A stretch of 64,000 bases of DNA, from assembly GCA_026413225.1 (NCBI GenBank), contig CM048591.1, forward strand, positions 6,525,001 to 6,589,000. The letters are read 5' to 3'. Each line of letters begins with the position of its first letter. Within the stretch, counting starts at the first letter, position 1. The notes under the pieces were generated by a model, which worked only from the letters and a program-made list of their open reading frames with translations, was not told the origin of the DNA and did no database searches. This stretch comes from Otis tarda (lineage: Eukaryota > Chordata > Aves > Otidiformes > Otididae). The position numbers and the translations under genes are program-made. Shown here piece by piece: positions 11,801 through 23,854 of the stretch.

Positions 11801-14490
11801 GAAAAAAAATCTAGTTTTCCAAGACAAACAATCTTCTACTTTACTTTTGTCATTTTTGACCCACTTACAGTTCGTTTAAGAGCTTAGCTCTTCCACGGTG
11901 GCTGACCAGCAGGATGGCATGCCAAGCAGACTGGATAAAAGTTCTCCAGTGTGGAGAGGACAAAGATGGCAGGGTGGCTGATTGTTAGATCCAGTGCTAA
12001 CATGCCTCACACATTTCTTAGAAATTAGATGTTTTTCTTGCATGTGTAAAGGAACGGTCCTTTGCACAGCTCACTGAGCCAACAGTGTACTGACAGAGGG
12101 ACGCCTGACCAAGAATAATGAAAAGATGTCTTGTTCTTCTGCCAGTATTTGAAGAATAATCTGCTCATGGAGGAAGGAACATCCTTAAAAATCTAACAGA
12201 AATATTTGAAGGGAGGACAAGCTTTCCAAACATTAATGAGAGAGCTAGCAGAGAAAAGGTGTACAGAGAGGATCTTTTATCCAGCTAGATTTCCTAGGAC
12301 CTCTAAATGGATTAAGACACTTTTCAGTGAGATCTCCATCTTCATAGCTGCAATCACTAGTGCCTCCCCTTAAATTCAGTTCAGATTCAGATAGTATCTG
12401 GGATGCAACTACCACTGCTACAGTAAATGCAGGTGAAGGTAATAGCCTTGGAATTGGCCTGTGGCCTTTGTCCCTCACCCTCAGGAAGCAGAAAGGTGGC
12501 CAATCTTCCTACTGTGTGGAAAAGAAACAATTTGGCCATTTGTCTGCCAACTTTGTAAGATTTTATAGCCAATCAGTCATACTGCCTTACTCTACTTTCT
12601 GCCATCCACACTTGCTTTAGGACATACTTAGACTTTTTCTCTGGTGGTAAACACATGATAGAAGGATTATTCATGCCAGCTGATTGTTCTTTTCTAGCCA
12701 CAGGTCAACATCTCCTCTGTTATGATGACTGCTTTGAGAGAGGTACAGAGGAGAACATCTAAAATTTCTGGGAAAAAAAAAGTACACTTTCAGGGAAAAG
12801 TCTTTTTATATGAGTTTGTTTTTCTATGTAAGTACTGGGAATTCAGCTAGCTATTATCTAGCGATAATAGACTGACAGAAATTGAGATGGTGTTTTCTAA
12901 GTAGTATCTGAAGTAGTGTAATAACTTTTTCCATCTTATTTCAATATCCTTGGTACTGTACAGTCATCTTCTTTCAGTGAAATCTTCCCATGTAATTTCT
13001 GTGTCCTTATCTTCTTTTTCATATAAGGATGGATGGTCTTATATTTAATTAATTGACCCAGAAGTTTGTAGAAGACCTACATTGTTTGATTGTCTCTACT
13101 AAGAACAGTTGATATTTCTTGAGACAGTTCATAGGATCATAATTTTCCACAATTTTACATCAATATGACAGTGATACTCTTTTCTCATGTCACAGAGAAT
13201 TGTGACTATAAAATCAACAGCCTTTGTATGATGTTCATGCATAATACTCTGAGTGACATGGAGGTGAGACTTCTTGCTGAGCTCCCAGAGACCATTTCTG
13301 CTCTGATGAACAGAATTTGGTTATTACAGCAGGTGTGTTAGATTCAATCAGTGACCAAGAGATGAGAGATTTCGTACCCTGAGAAACACAAATTTTTCTA
13401 ATGTCCTTGTTTACTAACAAACGCATAAAAAGTGTTGTTTCCAGGCTCCTCAGAAGAGTTTCCTCATTTTGAATATAAAAACAGCTGATCCTTTTATTTA
13501 TTAATTAATTTTCTTTTTTATTCTGCTGTCCCTATTAAATGTTTGTTCTTGAGGCAAAAGCCTTGTTTTCCTCTCCCACACTTGTATTTCAATTACTTTT
13601 GGTTGATTGACATAAAACCAGGACAGAAAGGTTTTGTTCTTTTTTTTTTTTTAAAGTAAATGAAGCTGCTTTTTCTTCATCCTTAGTAACACAATGTAGC
13701 AAGCTATTAACAGGCTTTGTGTGTGTATAAGCACAAGTGAAAGGGAGCAAGAGACAGACAGGGAGCCAGAGAGAGAGAGCTTCAACAATTGATGATAAAA
13801 TGTAGAGCTTGAGAGAATAATCATAAAAAAAAAAAAGAAAGAAAAAAAAAAGAATTGTATGAAAAGGGAAAGTTAATTGTTATAGAAAACTAAATTCAAT
13901 ATTTGCTTGTGGACTGCTTTAACGGTTTGATAACTGCCAATTTTGTACACAGGCTCTGTACAGTTGTAATAAGAATTTCATCCCCAGCTCTTACAGGGAA
14001 AAGATAAGCAAGCAAATATACTGTGGCCACTGAATGCCCTAGTACTGTGTTTTATTATGTTTACTTTATAATCCCATCATCCCCATGCCACCAGCATGCT
14101 TGAGGGGTAGTGGAGGCAGCAGTCGACACTCCCTGTTGGCTCCCTGTCTTTCACTGCTACCCTAAGGTACTTAAGAATGACAGTATAAAGAATTTCTGTG
14201 CAGATGAGCCTGTAGATTTGGGGAATTGGCTGCTTATAGACAAGGATTCTTTTGGTAGACTTAATTCCTTTAGCAAGGGTGAAGAACCATCTGTGGGGAT
14301 TCTTGTCATGTATAAGGAAGTTAGTCATGCTCTCTGTGGAGTTGAGTTTCTTGAATTTTAATGAAACCCATGTCAATCTGTCTCCTCTGTACCCTTGTGC
14401 TGAAATCAGTGGTCAGCTAGTCAACAATCACAACAGTAAATCACAGCAGATAGGCCATGCAGGACAGCAATGAAGAATTTACAGTCTTAT
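8854..14490. other. Long unique AT-rich stretch, no gene seen
   Basis: No coding family, RNA gene or known repeat was recognised over 5.6 kb. Minor structure includes a 10-bp inverted repeat with a 5-base loop at 9394-9418, an 8-bp inverted repeat at 12851-12870, a GA-rich run near 13741-13780 and A-rich runs at 13826-13853. Open frames are under about 100 codons and unconvincing. Confidence 0.5.
9394..9418. repeat. Perfect short inverted repeat (hairpin)
   Basis: AATCAACAAT (9394-9403) and its exact reverse complement ATTGTTGATT (9409-9418) are separated by five bases. The stem is AT-rich. No associated gene is known. Confidence 0.8.
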
Positions 14491-14612
14491 ATTTTTCTTT
14501 TTCTTCTCTTTCTTCTTTCTTTCTTCTCTGTTTTCTTTCCTTCCTTCTTTCTTTTTTTCTTTCTTTCCCTTTATTCCTTCCTTCCTGCCTCCCTCTAATA
14601 TATATATATATT
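14491..14612. repeat. Pyrimidine (CT-rich) tract followed by (TA)n
   Basis: From 14491 to 14596 the plus strand is almost entirely C and T in imperfect CTTT/CCTT units, followed by a short TA run to 14612. The stop-free frames here (14457-14762 plus and 14441-14668 minus) are Phe/Ser/Leu-rich or Lys/Glu/Arg-rich by-products of the repeat. Confidence 0.85.
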
Positions 14613-16865
14613 AGATGTATAGTAATTAATAAAGCTATAAAAAAAGAACAAGTTAAGAAAGAAATCACTGTAAATCACAATGTAATGGAGAAATTTGTTA
14701 GGCTCCCAAATTCTAAGAGCTATATACATGAAACAGTTAAAATAAGAATGTATTTTCTTTAATATGATGCTTTATTAAAATTAGTTCTTCTACTTTAATG
14801 AGAAACAGTCTTCAGACTGCAACAGTAAGTATAGTACAGTGAAGGTTCCTTTGGGTTTTTTTGGTCTTTTTTTTTTTTCTTCTTTTTCCCCCCCCTTCTC
14901 TTTTCTTTCTAATTTGTACTATCTTGAAAGAATAAATAGCTTTTTTGTGCTTACTTTGAAAGCCTCTAATAATATTCTAGAAGGTATTTTTGGGAACTGA
15001 TCAGAAAACAGATGTGCACTTGGCTTCCAATTTGAGGGTAAATAGAGGGAGTATGTTGAAACAGGGCATGAAGGAGCCCTCTTGGATTGTACAAACCAGT
15101 TCTTCCTGCTATTGGCATCACAGCACATAACCTCTTTGATATTAAATCCCATTTCAGAAGTAATTTTCAGAACCAAAGATTGCAAAATGTTGAGATCTCT
15201 AATTCTGAGCTTATTTTTTTTCATGCTTTTACTATAGTCACCTGGTTTTGTGCACACTTTGGACTTTCGCCTAAATGATCTTTTTTTTTTTCTTTCAGAT
15301 GTCTGTTCTAAAAAGCTCATTCCATTAGTGAGTGAATCTGTGTAGCTACAGACTGACTGTCCGCTCCAGATTAGTCTTGGTGAGTCTAGCTGTAGTAATA
15401 TATTGACATGGTACTTTGCTATAGTAAAGGCAAGACCAAACTTGTCAGTCATCCAACTTCATCCCTTTCAATCACAAGCAATTATATATTAGGCATATAG
15501 AAAGGCCCACAAAATTTTTTTTTTTATGTATCACTATCTACAATAGGCTACAGAATATATACTACATATGACAAACTTAAGATTCATGTTAGAAAAGTGA
15601 AAGATGCTGCAAGATGAGAGGATGAGTAATCTCGTACTTGGCCGTTGTTCAGTGGGTCTCTCCACTGATGTATTGTTTGCCAAATAAAGGTCCCAGATTA
15701 CCAGTAAAATGATCTCTCAGTAGAACTCAACTAGCTTAGATACAACTTTGCACTACCGTAATTATGTGTTCTTGAACCAACCTAGTTTGAATCTGGACAG
15801 TTCAGATCTCAAGGAGTATATGATTGTTCAAATTTGTTCATTTTGAAATAATTTTTAATCTACCTTTCAGATGACCGATATCAAGCTACTGTTCCTTCTG
15901 GAAAAGTTAATTTTGCTCCTTTGTCCTGATGTTGAACTTGTACTCTGAAATAGCTAGGAAAATCTAGCTGAGTGTTTTAAGTTCTGGTTATTTTTCTCTA
16001 ACTTGAAAGAAGCATTCAGTTTGTAGGAAGCTGTTAATATTTTGTATCATTAACAGAAATATCCTAAAAGATCTTAAGATGTCATCATTCTTCCATACAA
16101 TTTTTAAAAATCTAAAAGTCTATCCTCTAGAAAAATCTAAAATTCTTCCAAAACTGGTGCCAAATGTAAAAATATTAGAACTTTCCATGCAACAAAGATA
16201 TTAATTTTCTTAATTAGGAAATGTTAGGTTTTGTTTCCTCTTGTTTATGTCAGTTGTAACATTTGCTTACATTAAATGCTTTATCCAAAATATTGTGAAT
16301 ATTTTGCCTTCAAATTTTCTTAATTTGTCTGTTTGAATTTTACAGATACCTAAACAAAATTCAAAATGTTGCAAGTATATAAAATGATATACACTAACAT
16401 TTTTAGAAGTGATAATCTTAAATTATAAGATAAAGGAGAGAATCACTTAAAATATTGCTTCAAGCTCAGTCTTGATGTCAGATCTTTTTACTGTTTTGAA
16501 GGAATACAACAGCAAAACTTTCCTGATAGTTATCTGTCTTCATTTCATTTTTTTTTTTTCCCCAAGAGTTTCACTATGAGAAGTCAGACACTAGATATCT
16601 TTTTGTCCTGCTACTCTGAGGGCTATGGTATAGCAGAGGACTTTGAATGGAATTGTTTTATCTTACTTTATCTACCTAACACCCCAGGAACTGAGTTCTG
16701 ATTTAAGCTACTTCTCTAGAACATAGCAAAAGTGAACAAAGTAAAGTAGCCATCTCAATGGAGCAAACCTTTCAGAAGGTAAATAATTTCTCCCATTCCT
16801 AGCTAGAGTCTAAGAGTGTCCAAGATGGACCAACAGAAACGCCATAATTTTTTAATCAGAAAATT
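14613..16865. other. Unique AT-rich stretch containing an unassigned 177-codon frame
   Basis: Most of this stretch has no recognisable content. The minus-strand frame at 14919-15452 (177 codons) is the longest open frame in the window. It has a basic patch around residues 54-65 but no recognisable domain, signal peptide or membrane segment. In 64 kb of AT-rich DNA a frame of this length can occur by chance, and I see no splice context or homology to support it. Confidence 0.45.
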
Positions 16866-18419
16866 GTAGAATCATAGAATTGTTTGGGTTAGAAGGAACC
16901 TTAAAGATCATTTAGTTCCAACATCCTGCCATGGAGAGGGACATCTTCCACTAGAACCAGTCGCTCAAAGCCCAATCCAGCCTGGCTTTAAACACTTGCA
17001 GAGACGGGGTATCCACAACTTCTCTGGGCAACTTGTTCCGCTGTCTCACCACCCTCACAGTGAAGAATTACCCCTTGGCAGGTCACTACATGACCTTGTC
17101 AAAAGTCCCACTCTAGCTTTCCTGGAAGGCTGCTATAAGGTCTCCCCGGGGCCTTCTCTTCTCCAGGCTGAACAGCCCCAACTCTCTCAGCCTGTCCTCA
17201 TAGGAGAGGTGCTTTAACCTCTGATCATCTTTGTAGCCCTCCTCTGAGCTTGTTCCAACACACCCATGTCCTTTTTATGTTGAGGGCCCTAGAGCTGGAC
17301 ACAGAACTCCAGGTGGAGTGGAGTAGAAGGGGAGGATCACCTTGCTTGATCTGCTGATCACATTTCTTTCAATGCAGCCCAGGATGTGGTTGGCCTTCTG
17401 GGCCTCAAGGATGCATTGCTAGCTCATGTTGAGCTTCTCATCCACCAGTACACCCAAGTCCCTCTCCTCAGTGCTGCGCACAATCAATTCTCCACTCAGC
17501 CTGTATTTGTGCTTGGGATTACCCTGACCCATGTGCAGGATCTTGCACTTGACCTTATTAAACTTCATGAGGTTTGCACGGGCCCACCTTTCCAGCCTGT
17601 CAAGGTCCCTCTGGATGGCATCCCTCCCCTCCAGCATGCTGACGGCACCATGCAGCTTGGTGTCAGCGCCAAACTTGCTGAAGGTGCACTCTGTCCCACT
17701 GTCCATGCCACTGACAAAGATGTTAAATAGCACTGGTCCCAGTATCAACCCCTGAGGAATGCCACTCGTCACCAGTCTCTAGGTGGACATCGACACATTG
17801 ACTGCAACTTTTTGAGTGTGGTCATCCAGCCAATTCCTTATTCACCAAGTGGTCCGTTCATCAAACCCATGTCTCTCCAGTTTTACGACAAGGATATTGT
17901 GCAGAACAGTATAAAATGTCTTGCATGAGTCCAGGTAGATGACATCAGTTATTTGTCCCTTGTCCACTGATGCTGTAATCCTGTCATAGAAGGCCACCAA
18001 ATTGGTCAGGCACAATTTGCCCTCAGTGAAGTCGTGCTGGTTGTCACTGATCATTTCTTTATATTCCATGCCCCTTAGCACAGTTTCCAGGAGGATCTGT
18101 CGATGATCTTGCCAGGCACAGAGGTAAGACTGACCAGCCTGCAGTTCCCTGGGTCTTCCTTGTTTCCCTTTTTAAAAATGGAGGTTATGTTTCCCCTTTT
18201 CCAATCAGTGGGAACCTCACCAGATTGCCATGGCTTCTCAAATATGATGGATAGTGACTTAGCAACTTCATCTGCCAGTTCCTTCAGGACTTGTGGATGC
18301 ATCTCATCAGGTCCTATGGACTTATGCACCTTCAGGTTCCTTAGAAGTTCTGAAACCTGCTCTTCTCCTGCAGCAGGCAGTCCTTCCTCCTCCCAGTCCC
18401 TGCCTTTGCCTTCTGTGAC
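16866..18419 (-). mobile_element. CR1 LINE (minus strand), 3' part of a split copy
   Basis: The 3' terminus is at 16866 and its tail reads ATTCTATGATTCTAC on the minus strand. Going upward in coordinate the copy runs through the 3' UTR, the C-terminal region and then the reverse-transcriptase region of CR1 ORF2. Three overlapping or adjacent minus-strand frames (17419-17772, 17842-18081 and 18075-18329) hold consecutive parts of the reverse transcriptase, broken by frameshifts and stops. The copy is interrupted at about 18419 by a plus-strand CR1 and resumes at about 19157. With the intruder removed, about 1.75 kb of one CR1 is present. It is inactive. Confidence 0.93.
17419..18329 (-). pseudogene. 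CR1 ORF2 reverse-transcriptase remnant
   Basis: On the minus strand, in order, there is a finger-domain segment with [17 protein letters not shown] and [20 protein letters not shown] (18075-18329). Next comes a segment with [18 protein letters not shown] (17842-18081). Last is the palm segment with SGIPQGLILGPVLFNIF and FGADTKL (17419-17772). Intact CR1-type enzymes have FADD at this catalytic box, so one of the two metal-binding aspartates is lost. The three pieces are joined by frameshifts or stops. The enzyme would normally reverse-transcribe the LINE RNA at the nicked target; this copy cannot. Confidence 0.9.
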
Positions 18420-19156
18420 TCATGGAACTCTACAGGCTTGGGTAAGAGTGACTGGAAAGCAGCCTGGCAGAAAGGGACCTCAAAGTGCTGGTGGACAGCC
18501 AGTGGAACATGAGCCAGCAGTGTGCCCAGGTGGCCAAGAAGGCCAACAGTGTTCTGGCTTGCATCAGGAACAGTGTGGTCAGCAAGAGTAGGGAAGTGAT
18601 TGTGCCTCTGTACTTGGCACTGGTGAGGCTGCACTGTGTTCAGTTTTGGGTCCCTCAGTACAAGAAGGACATTGTCTGGAGCGTGTCCAGAGAAGGACAA
18701 CGAAGCTGGTGCAGGGTCTGGAGCACAAGTCTTATGAGGAGTGGCTGAGGGAACTGGGGTTGTTTAGTCTAGAGAAAAGAGGAGACTGAGGGGAGACCTT
18801 ATTGCTCTCTGCAACTACCTGAAAGGAGGTTGTAGGGAGGAGAGTGTTGGTCTCTTCTCCCAAGTAGCTAGTGATAGGAGAAGATGAAATGGCCTCAGGT
18901 TACAGCAGGGGAGGTTTAGATTGGATATTAGGAAACATTTCTGTCTGAAACAGTGGTCAGGCACTGGAACAGGCTGCCCGGGGCAGTGGTAGAGTCACCA
19001 TGCCTGGAGGTGTTTAAAAAAGGTGTAGACGTGGCACTTCAGGACATGGTTTAGTGGACATGGTGGTGTTAAGTTGACAGTTGGACTTGATGATCTTGGA
19101 GGTCTTTTCCAGCCTTAAAGATTCTATGATTCTAAAGGTTCTATGATTCTACGATT
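18420..19156 (+). mobile_element. CR1 LINE (plus strand) nested in the minus-strand CR1
   Basis: The copy starts in the C-terminal part of ORF2 and runs through the 3' UTR to a tail with repeated TTCTATGATTCTA-type units ending near 19156. The ORF2 remnant at 18485-18748 includes [20 protein letters not shown] and [15 protein letters not shown], both recognisable CR1 C-terminal blocks, followed by a frameshift. The host CR1 continues on both sides in the opposite strand, which shows that this copy inserted later. It is 5'-truncated, with no clear long target duplication, as is usual for CR1. The subfamily differs from the host, judging by its 3' UTR. Confidence 0.92.
18485..18748 (+). pseudogene. 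CR1 ORF2 C-terminal remnant (nested copy)
   Basis: The first two-thirds of the 88-codon frame match the CR1 ORF2 C-terminal region ([41 protein letters not shown]). The normal reading is then lost to a frameshift, and the later blocks lie in another frame. It is not functional. Confidence 0.85.
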
Positions 19157-19355
19157 GGATAGCGTGGCTGGAACACTTGCCAATGAAGACTGAAGCAAAA
19201 AAGTCATTCAGTACTTCAGCCTTCTCCATGTCCTAGCTAACCAGTTCTCCTGTTTCTTTCTGAAGAAGGCTCACATTTTCCCCAGCCTTCCTTTTATCTC
19301 CAACATACCTATAGAAGCTTTTCTTGTTACCCTTGATGTTCCTTGCCAGATTCAC
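19157..19355 (-). mobile_element. CR1 LINE (minus strand), 5' part of the split copy
   Basis: Translating the minus strand gives NKKSFYRYVGDKRKAGEN, then KETGELVS, a TAG stop, then DMEKAEVLNDFFASVF. This is the ORF2 segment that precedes the reverse-transcriptase fingers, and it continues directly into the piece at 16866-18419. CR1 similarity fades at about 19355, where the copy is 5'-truncated. The in-frame stop shows decay. Confidence 0.9.
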
Positions 19356-19356
19356 T

Positions 19357-22300
19357 ATGATTAAAGGTGAATAAGGTGAATCCAATGGTACCCAACATGT
19401 AGTTTTGTTGTTGATGAGAGTTGCTGTCAGGCTGAAATAACTTCATCACCAAAGTCTTTTCCTATGAAATTTCTGCCTTTGTCTTACACAGGATAAAGCT
19501 TAGACTGTTTCAGACAGATAGGATGTTTATTTGAACTTTAATAACTGATGGGATGCTCAGATACAGATAATAATGATTGTCACATTAATGAGTAGAAAAG
19601 GTATGTCTCATATAACAAAGTACTATAAAATGTAAACTTTCTGGGAAGCATTGAGGCAATGACCAAAAACTCAGTATGTTTGCCATGGATATGTTCACAT
19701 GCTGTAATGTATTTTCTGCTGAAATACATTACCCAGAGAGGAATTACAGATGCTCTTGTTTTGACCTTTTTTTTTTTTCAGTATCAACTCTGTCAAGCTT
19801 TCCTGTTTGGTCAGTTATAAACTGCACCTTTTTTTTTTTTTTCCTGAGTATTCAGATTGTTCCTGATTTTATAGCCATGAACCTGTCAGCTTTATGCAGC
19901 TTTTGTTGGTTGCATCCTGCCTTCACGTCTTTATTTCTTATCCTTAGTATAGAATTTTCTGATCTGTAGTTAACCACTGTCAAAACTAATCAAGAATTTC
20001 TCCCTTTCCTCAGGGTAATTAATAGGGAAACATCTTTCTTATTTTATTTTGGAAATGATTGTAAAAATTAATGAAGCATGTTTTGCTAAATTGAAGTTGT
20101 TGAACTTTTACAACTGAAGTATACGCTGCCTTAGTGAGAAAGACTTAAGCATGGAGAAAAAAAATGATGCATAGATAGTCCTTACTAAAGGAATCAGAAA
20201 AAATGACATGCATTTGTATTGCTTATTTTTTAACTGTATAGCTTGCCAATTTTAAGGAAAAACACACTTATGTTACTGGTCAATTAAGACTACTGCATTC
20301 ATTCTTGTATTTAAAGTACATTAAACTTCCAGCCTAAACATCTCCAGTTTCTACATTTTGCATCCAGGATAGAGGACTTGAAATTATGTCAGTACTGGGT
20401 TAGGAAAAGCAATGCAAAAATATAATTTGAACCTTTCAATTTGTGAGAGGAACTATTGTTAAAAGTCTTGCCTACATTACAGTACTTCAACAGAAAGGTT
20501 AGGTCAACTTTGCACATCCGAACAAAAAAAAAAGAACAGCCTGAAAATGAGGAATTTCCATTTGAAATTGCAGGAAAGGGAAATCTTTAACTCATATTCA
20601 TCATAGGCCTTTGTTGCCCAGCTTTTTGTTCCTATTGTCATTATGATCTTCTTGAAAATAGTTGCCCTAGTCACTTCATCACTTTGTTCAGAAGCATAAT
20701 ACTTAACTCTCAGTGTTTTCTCTCTTGTTTCCTCTTTTCTTTGTTCCTTCCAAATAGATTAGTAATCTAGTTTGACTATAGCCTCCGTCTAATGAATGAA
20801 ATAGACTGAAAAGAAAAGATGACATTCAAATCACTGCTTAAGCATGGTGATGTTGAAGGACTCTGCACTTAACTTTCAGACTTCTAAATCCAAAAGTGGT
20901 ACTCTGTGTTAGATACTGAATTTCACAGTTCAATGTGAAATTGAGTAAGAAGATGTAAATATCTCAGGATGAAATTTTCAGTGCTGTGGATTTGAACACA
21001 GTGCAGCCAGGTTTAAGAACAAGTCTGAAATTTTTCTTCTGTCTTGAACTGAAGGTCCTGCCTCTGGACTGAGCTAGGTGACTCTGCACGGCTGGGATTC
21101 CAAGCCTCAAATCAGATCCAGACTTAGTTAACTTTGGTCTAAGTGCATGGAGGTGGGGATATTTGACTTTTCTGTAATAACTAACCAATCAGAGCCCGTA
21201 TGCCAAAAGAAATACACCTCAGCTTTCTAGACTCCTTTACACAAAGGAGTTTTAAGTTCATAATGACTTTTTTCTTTACTCTAAAATATGCTTCAGATAG
21301 AAAATTCTTATTCCTTCTTGCATGCTTTGTTTCCTTTAACCACACTGGGAATGCTGTTTGATATGATGATGATGATGATAACAACAACCTATTTATGGAA
21401 TATTTGTTTCTCTGGTGGGTGGTACTTTGGCAACATTCAATTGATGCTACTGAAATGAAGGAAAGGTTAGATTCCACCATCTTTGATTTGCAACCGATAA
21501 TATTTCTTGAACAATTCCACTCTTGAACTCCATATCTCTACTAACAAACAGCAAGTAGTCTTCTACCATGGCTGAATTAGTTCAAAGAAGACAGAAGAAG
21601 ATGATTAGGGTGAGAGGTACGTTTTTACTGCTTAGCATTGTCTGAGAAAATTGTGATGCTAGATTAACTCTTTCTTCTTCTGAAAGTTGAATTTACTTAG
21701 GTTACATGCTAGAGCAACAAGGAAAGACAGGATGGGATTGGGACTTCATGGGACAGAACAAATACATATCCTATTAAGATATATATTTCTGATTTCAAAA
21801 TGAACATTCACAGAAAAGGTAGTGTTCAGAATAGATGTTTGTAGTAAATATTTCTTTCAATACATTTAACATTAACAAAATAAATTCACAAAATAAAACT
21901 AGAGGTACAGTTTGGCTAAACAGGCCTAAGACAGAAGGTGGTCTGGGGAGGAACATTGAACCATGAATTTTCCAGCAGACCGTACTGTGTGTATAGATTT
22001 ATGGATGTATGTATTCTTTCTACTTTCATGAAGAACAAGCTATTGCTAGCTATCTAAATACAAATTTTCCTATCACATTGAACTGTCCAATATGAGAATA
22101 TACTGACACAATCTTGATTAAAATGTTAAAAGAGAAACACAGGATGGAGAGAAGTTTGGAAATTACAGTGGGGTTTGACATTGGGCAACCTGGAACTGTC
22201 AACTTCCAGGTCAAATTTTCTAATAGCATATGAAATATATTCTCCAATACTAATTTATTTTGTTTTGAGGTCATTGACATTGTGCTACCTTTGTATAGGT

Positions 22301-23785
22301 GTGATGAAGAGTACATCAGTTTCATTAGGACTGAAGAACTAACTTGATAGCTCTGCCAGACAAGCAAACAAAATCCACTGTAAAGCTCCAAAGAGCAGTG
22401 TTTACAAGATTTCAAATAGAAGCTGAGAAACACTAATAAAGTTTGGATTCAGCTCAAGTGCACCATCAACCGCAGGCAGCTTCCTGGTATTTTTTTTTTT
22501 TTTATGATCCACTTGTCTAGTACCACTGAAAGATCTATAGAGAAAATTACTGGGGCAAAATGCAGATCCAATTACACATTGTACAATAGGAACAAATAAT
22601 TCCTGTTCTCATTATTTGGATCGATAATTTGCTAAACCAGTATTAACAAGAGCAACAACTTCAGCAGGTTAAGGAGGTTTTGTACTGAATAATGACTGCT
22701 TGGAGAAGGGAAGAACAGAGGGAGTAAATCCTAGCAGCCTTTTACTATTGAGGTAGCACATGCAAGTGAATCAATAGTGGCTGGTAAGGTAGTGCTGTAA
22801 AGATGCTTTATTGGTTTGACTAAGTAAGTTGGCAGGGAAGCTGCTGCAAGTATCAGTACAAACAGTCAAATCTGGTCCAAACACAGAGCTGAAACCCAAG
22901 AGCCTTCACTATCTTGAACGCACTAAAAATAACATTTTGGTCATAAGAGTCTACGTCATACAACCTGGCCTTGTGTCAAGGTTTGGAACTGTCTAGCCAG
23001 TGCAAAGAGCTTCATTCAGTCTCAAAAGATACCTTGCCTTAGCCATTTGCAAAGGATTTTCTCACAGGAGGCTTGTAACCAGCTACATGAACACTACAGT
23101 CCATTGCAAAAGCCAGGCATATGGTAGCACTAAAGAGCTTAGTTTTGATTCACAACAGCCTAGATCTCTTTCTACCCCGCCTCTGCACACCTACCTGGGG
23201 CAGCTGAAAGGAGTCTCTGTGCTAAGCTCCTATTGTAGCCAGAGAGACTCCTTCAAGGGCTGCTTAGATCTACCTGGCTCTCTGAAGCAGCCTGTCTCTC
23301 TCCATTTGCTGCACAGGGAGCCTATGGAGACCAGGCTCCCAAGTTAAATCATTCACTCAGGTACCTAAATTTAGAAAGGCTGAATCTAAGTCCACAAGTG
23401 CACAGCCAGTAAGTTAGTAGCTGTTCAGCGGAGAGGCCATGACTTATTAAACGATCCTATATTGTTTCTTTGGGGCTTTATTTTTTTTGGAATGTACATC
23501 AATTACAGTTTCACCCAACAGAAATTTGTTGACATATATAAATTTTGACTTTGTTTCCAACAAATTACAAGCTGCTAATATCCTTTCAGCACCATTAGCT
23601 TTGCCCATGCCTAGGGCACAAGAAGTCTTAAAAGTGTGTTAATGAACACTTTCTTAAATGTATTTTATTAGTAGTAGCATTCATAGTAATAATAAGAAAT
23701 AATACTATGCACGTATAAGAAAAATATTAAATAAACAGTTCATGCCTTTGGCACGGACATGTAAATGATGTTTACTAACATTATT
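19357..23785. other. Unique AT-rich stretch, no gene seen
   Basis: No convincing coding segment or known repeat was recognised. Long T-runs occur near 19768-19779 and 19828-19842, and a short (ATG)n run near 21363-21379. Open frames at 22050-22433 (minus) and 23000-23347 (plus) have no recognisable family and no splice context that persuades me. Confidence 0.5.
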
Positions 23786-23853
<68 letters not shown>

Positions 23854-23854
23854 T
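23786..23854. repeat. (AGT)n microsatellite, about 22 uninterrupted units
   Basis: The sequence TAGTAGTAG continues without interruption for about 68 bases. Such pure trinucleotide arrays are usually length-variable between individuals. No gene overlaps it. Confidence 0.97.

Noticed and set aside
14441..14762. Lys/Glu/Arg-rich or Phe/Ser-rich open frames
   Set aside because: They are created by the pyrimidine tract and have no sequence complexity.
17386..17755. Plus-strand frames over the CR1 reverse-transcriptase region
   Set aside because: They are antisense shadows of the minus-strand CR1 ORF2 remnant.
18341..18700. Minus-strand 119-codon frame
   Set aside because: It is antisense to the nested plus-strand CR1 and spans the junction of the two CR1 copies.
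23786..23854. CRISPR-like array
   Set aside because: It is a simple trinucleotide repeat with no spacers, and the window is vertebrate nuclear DNA.
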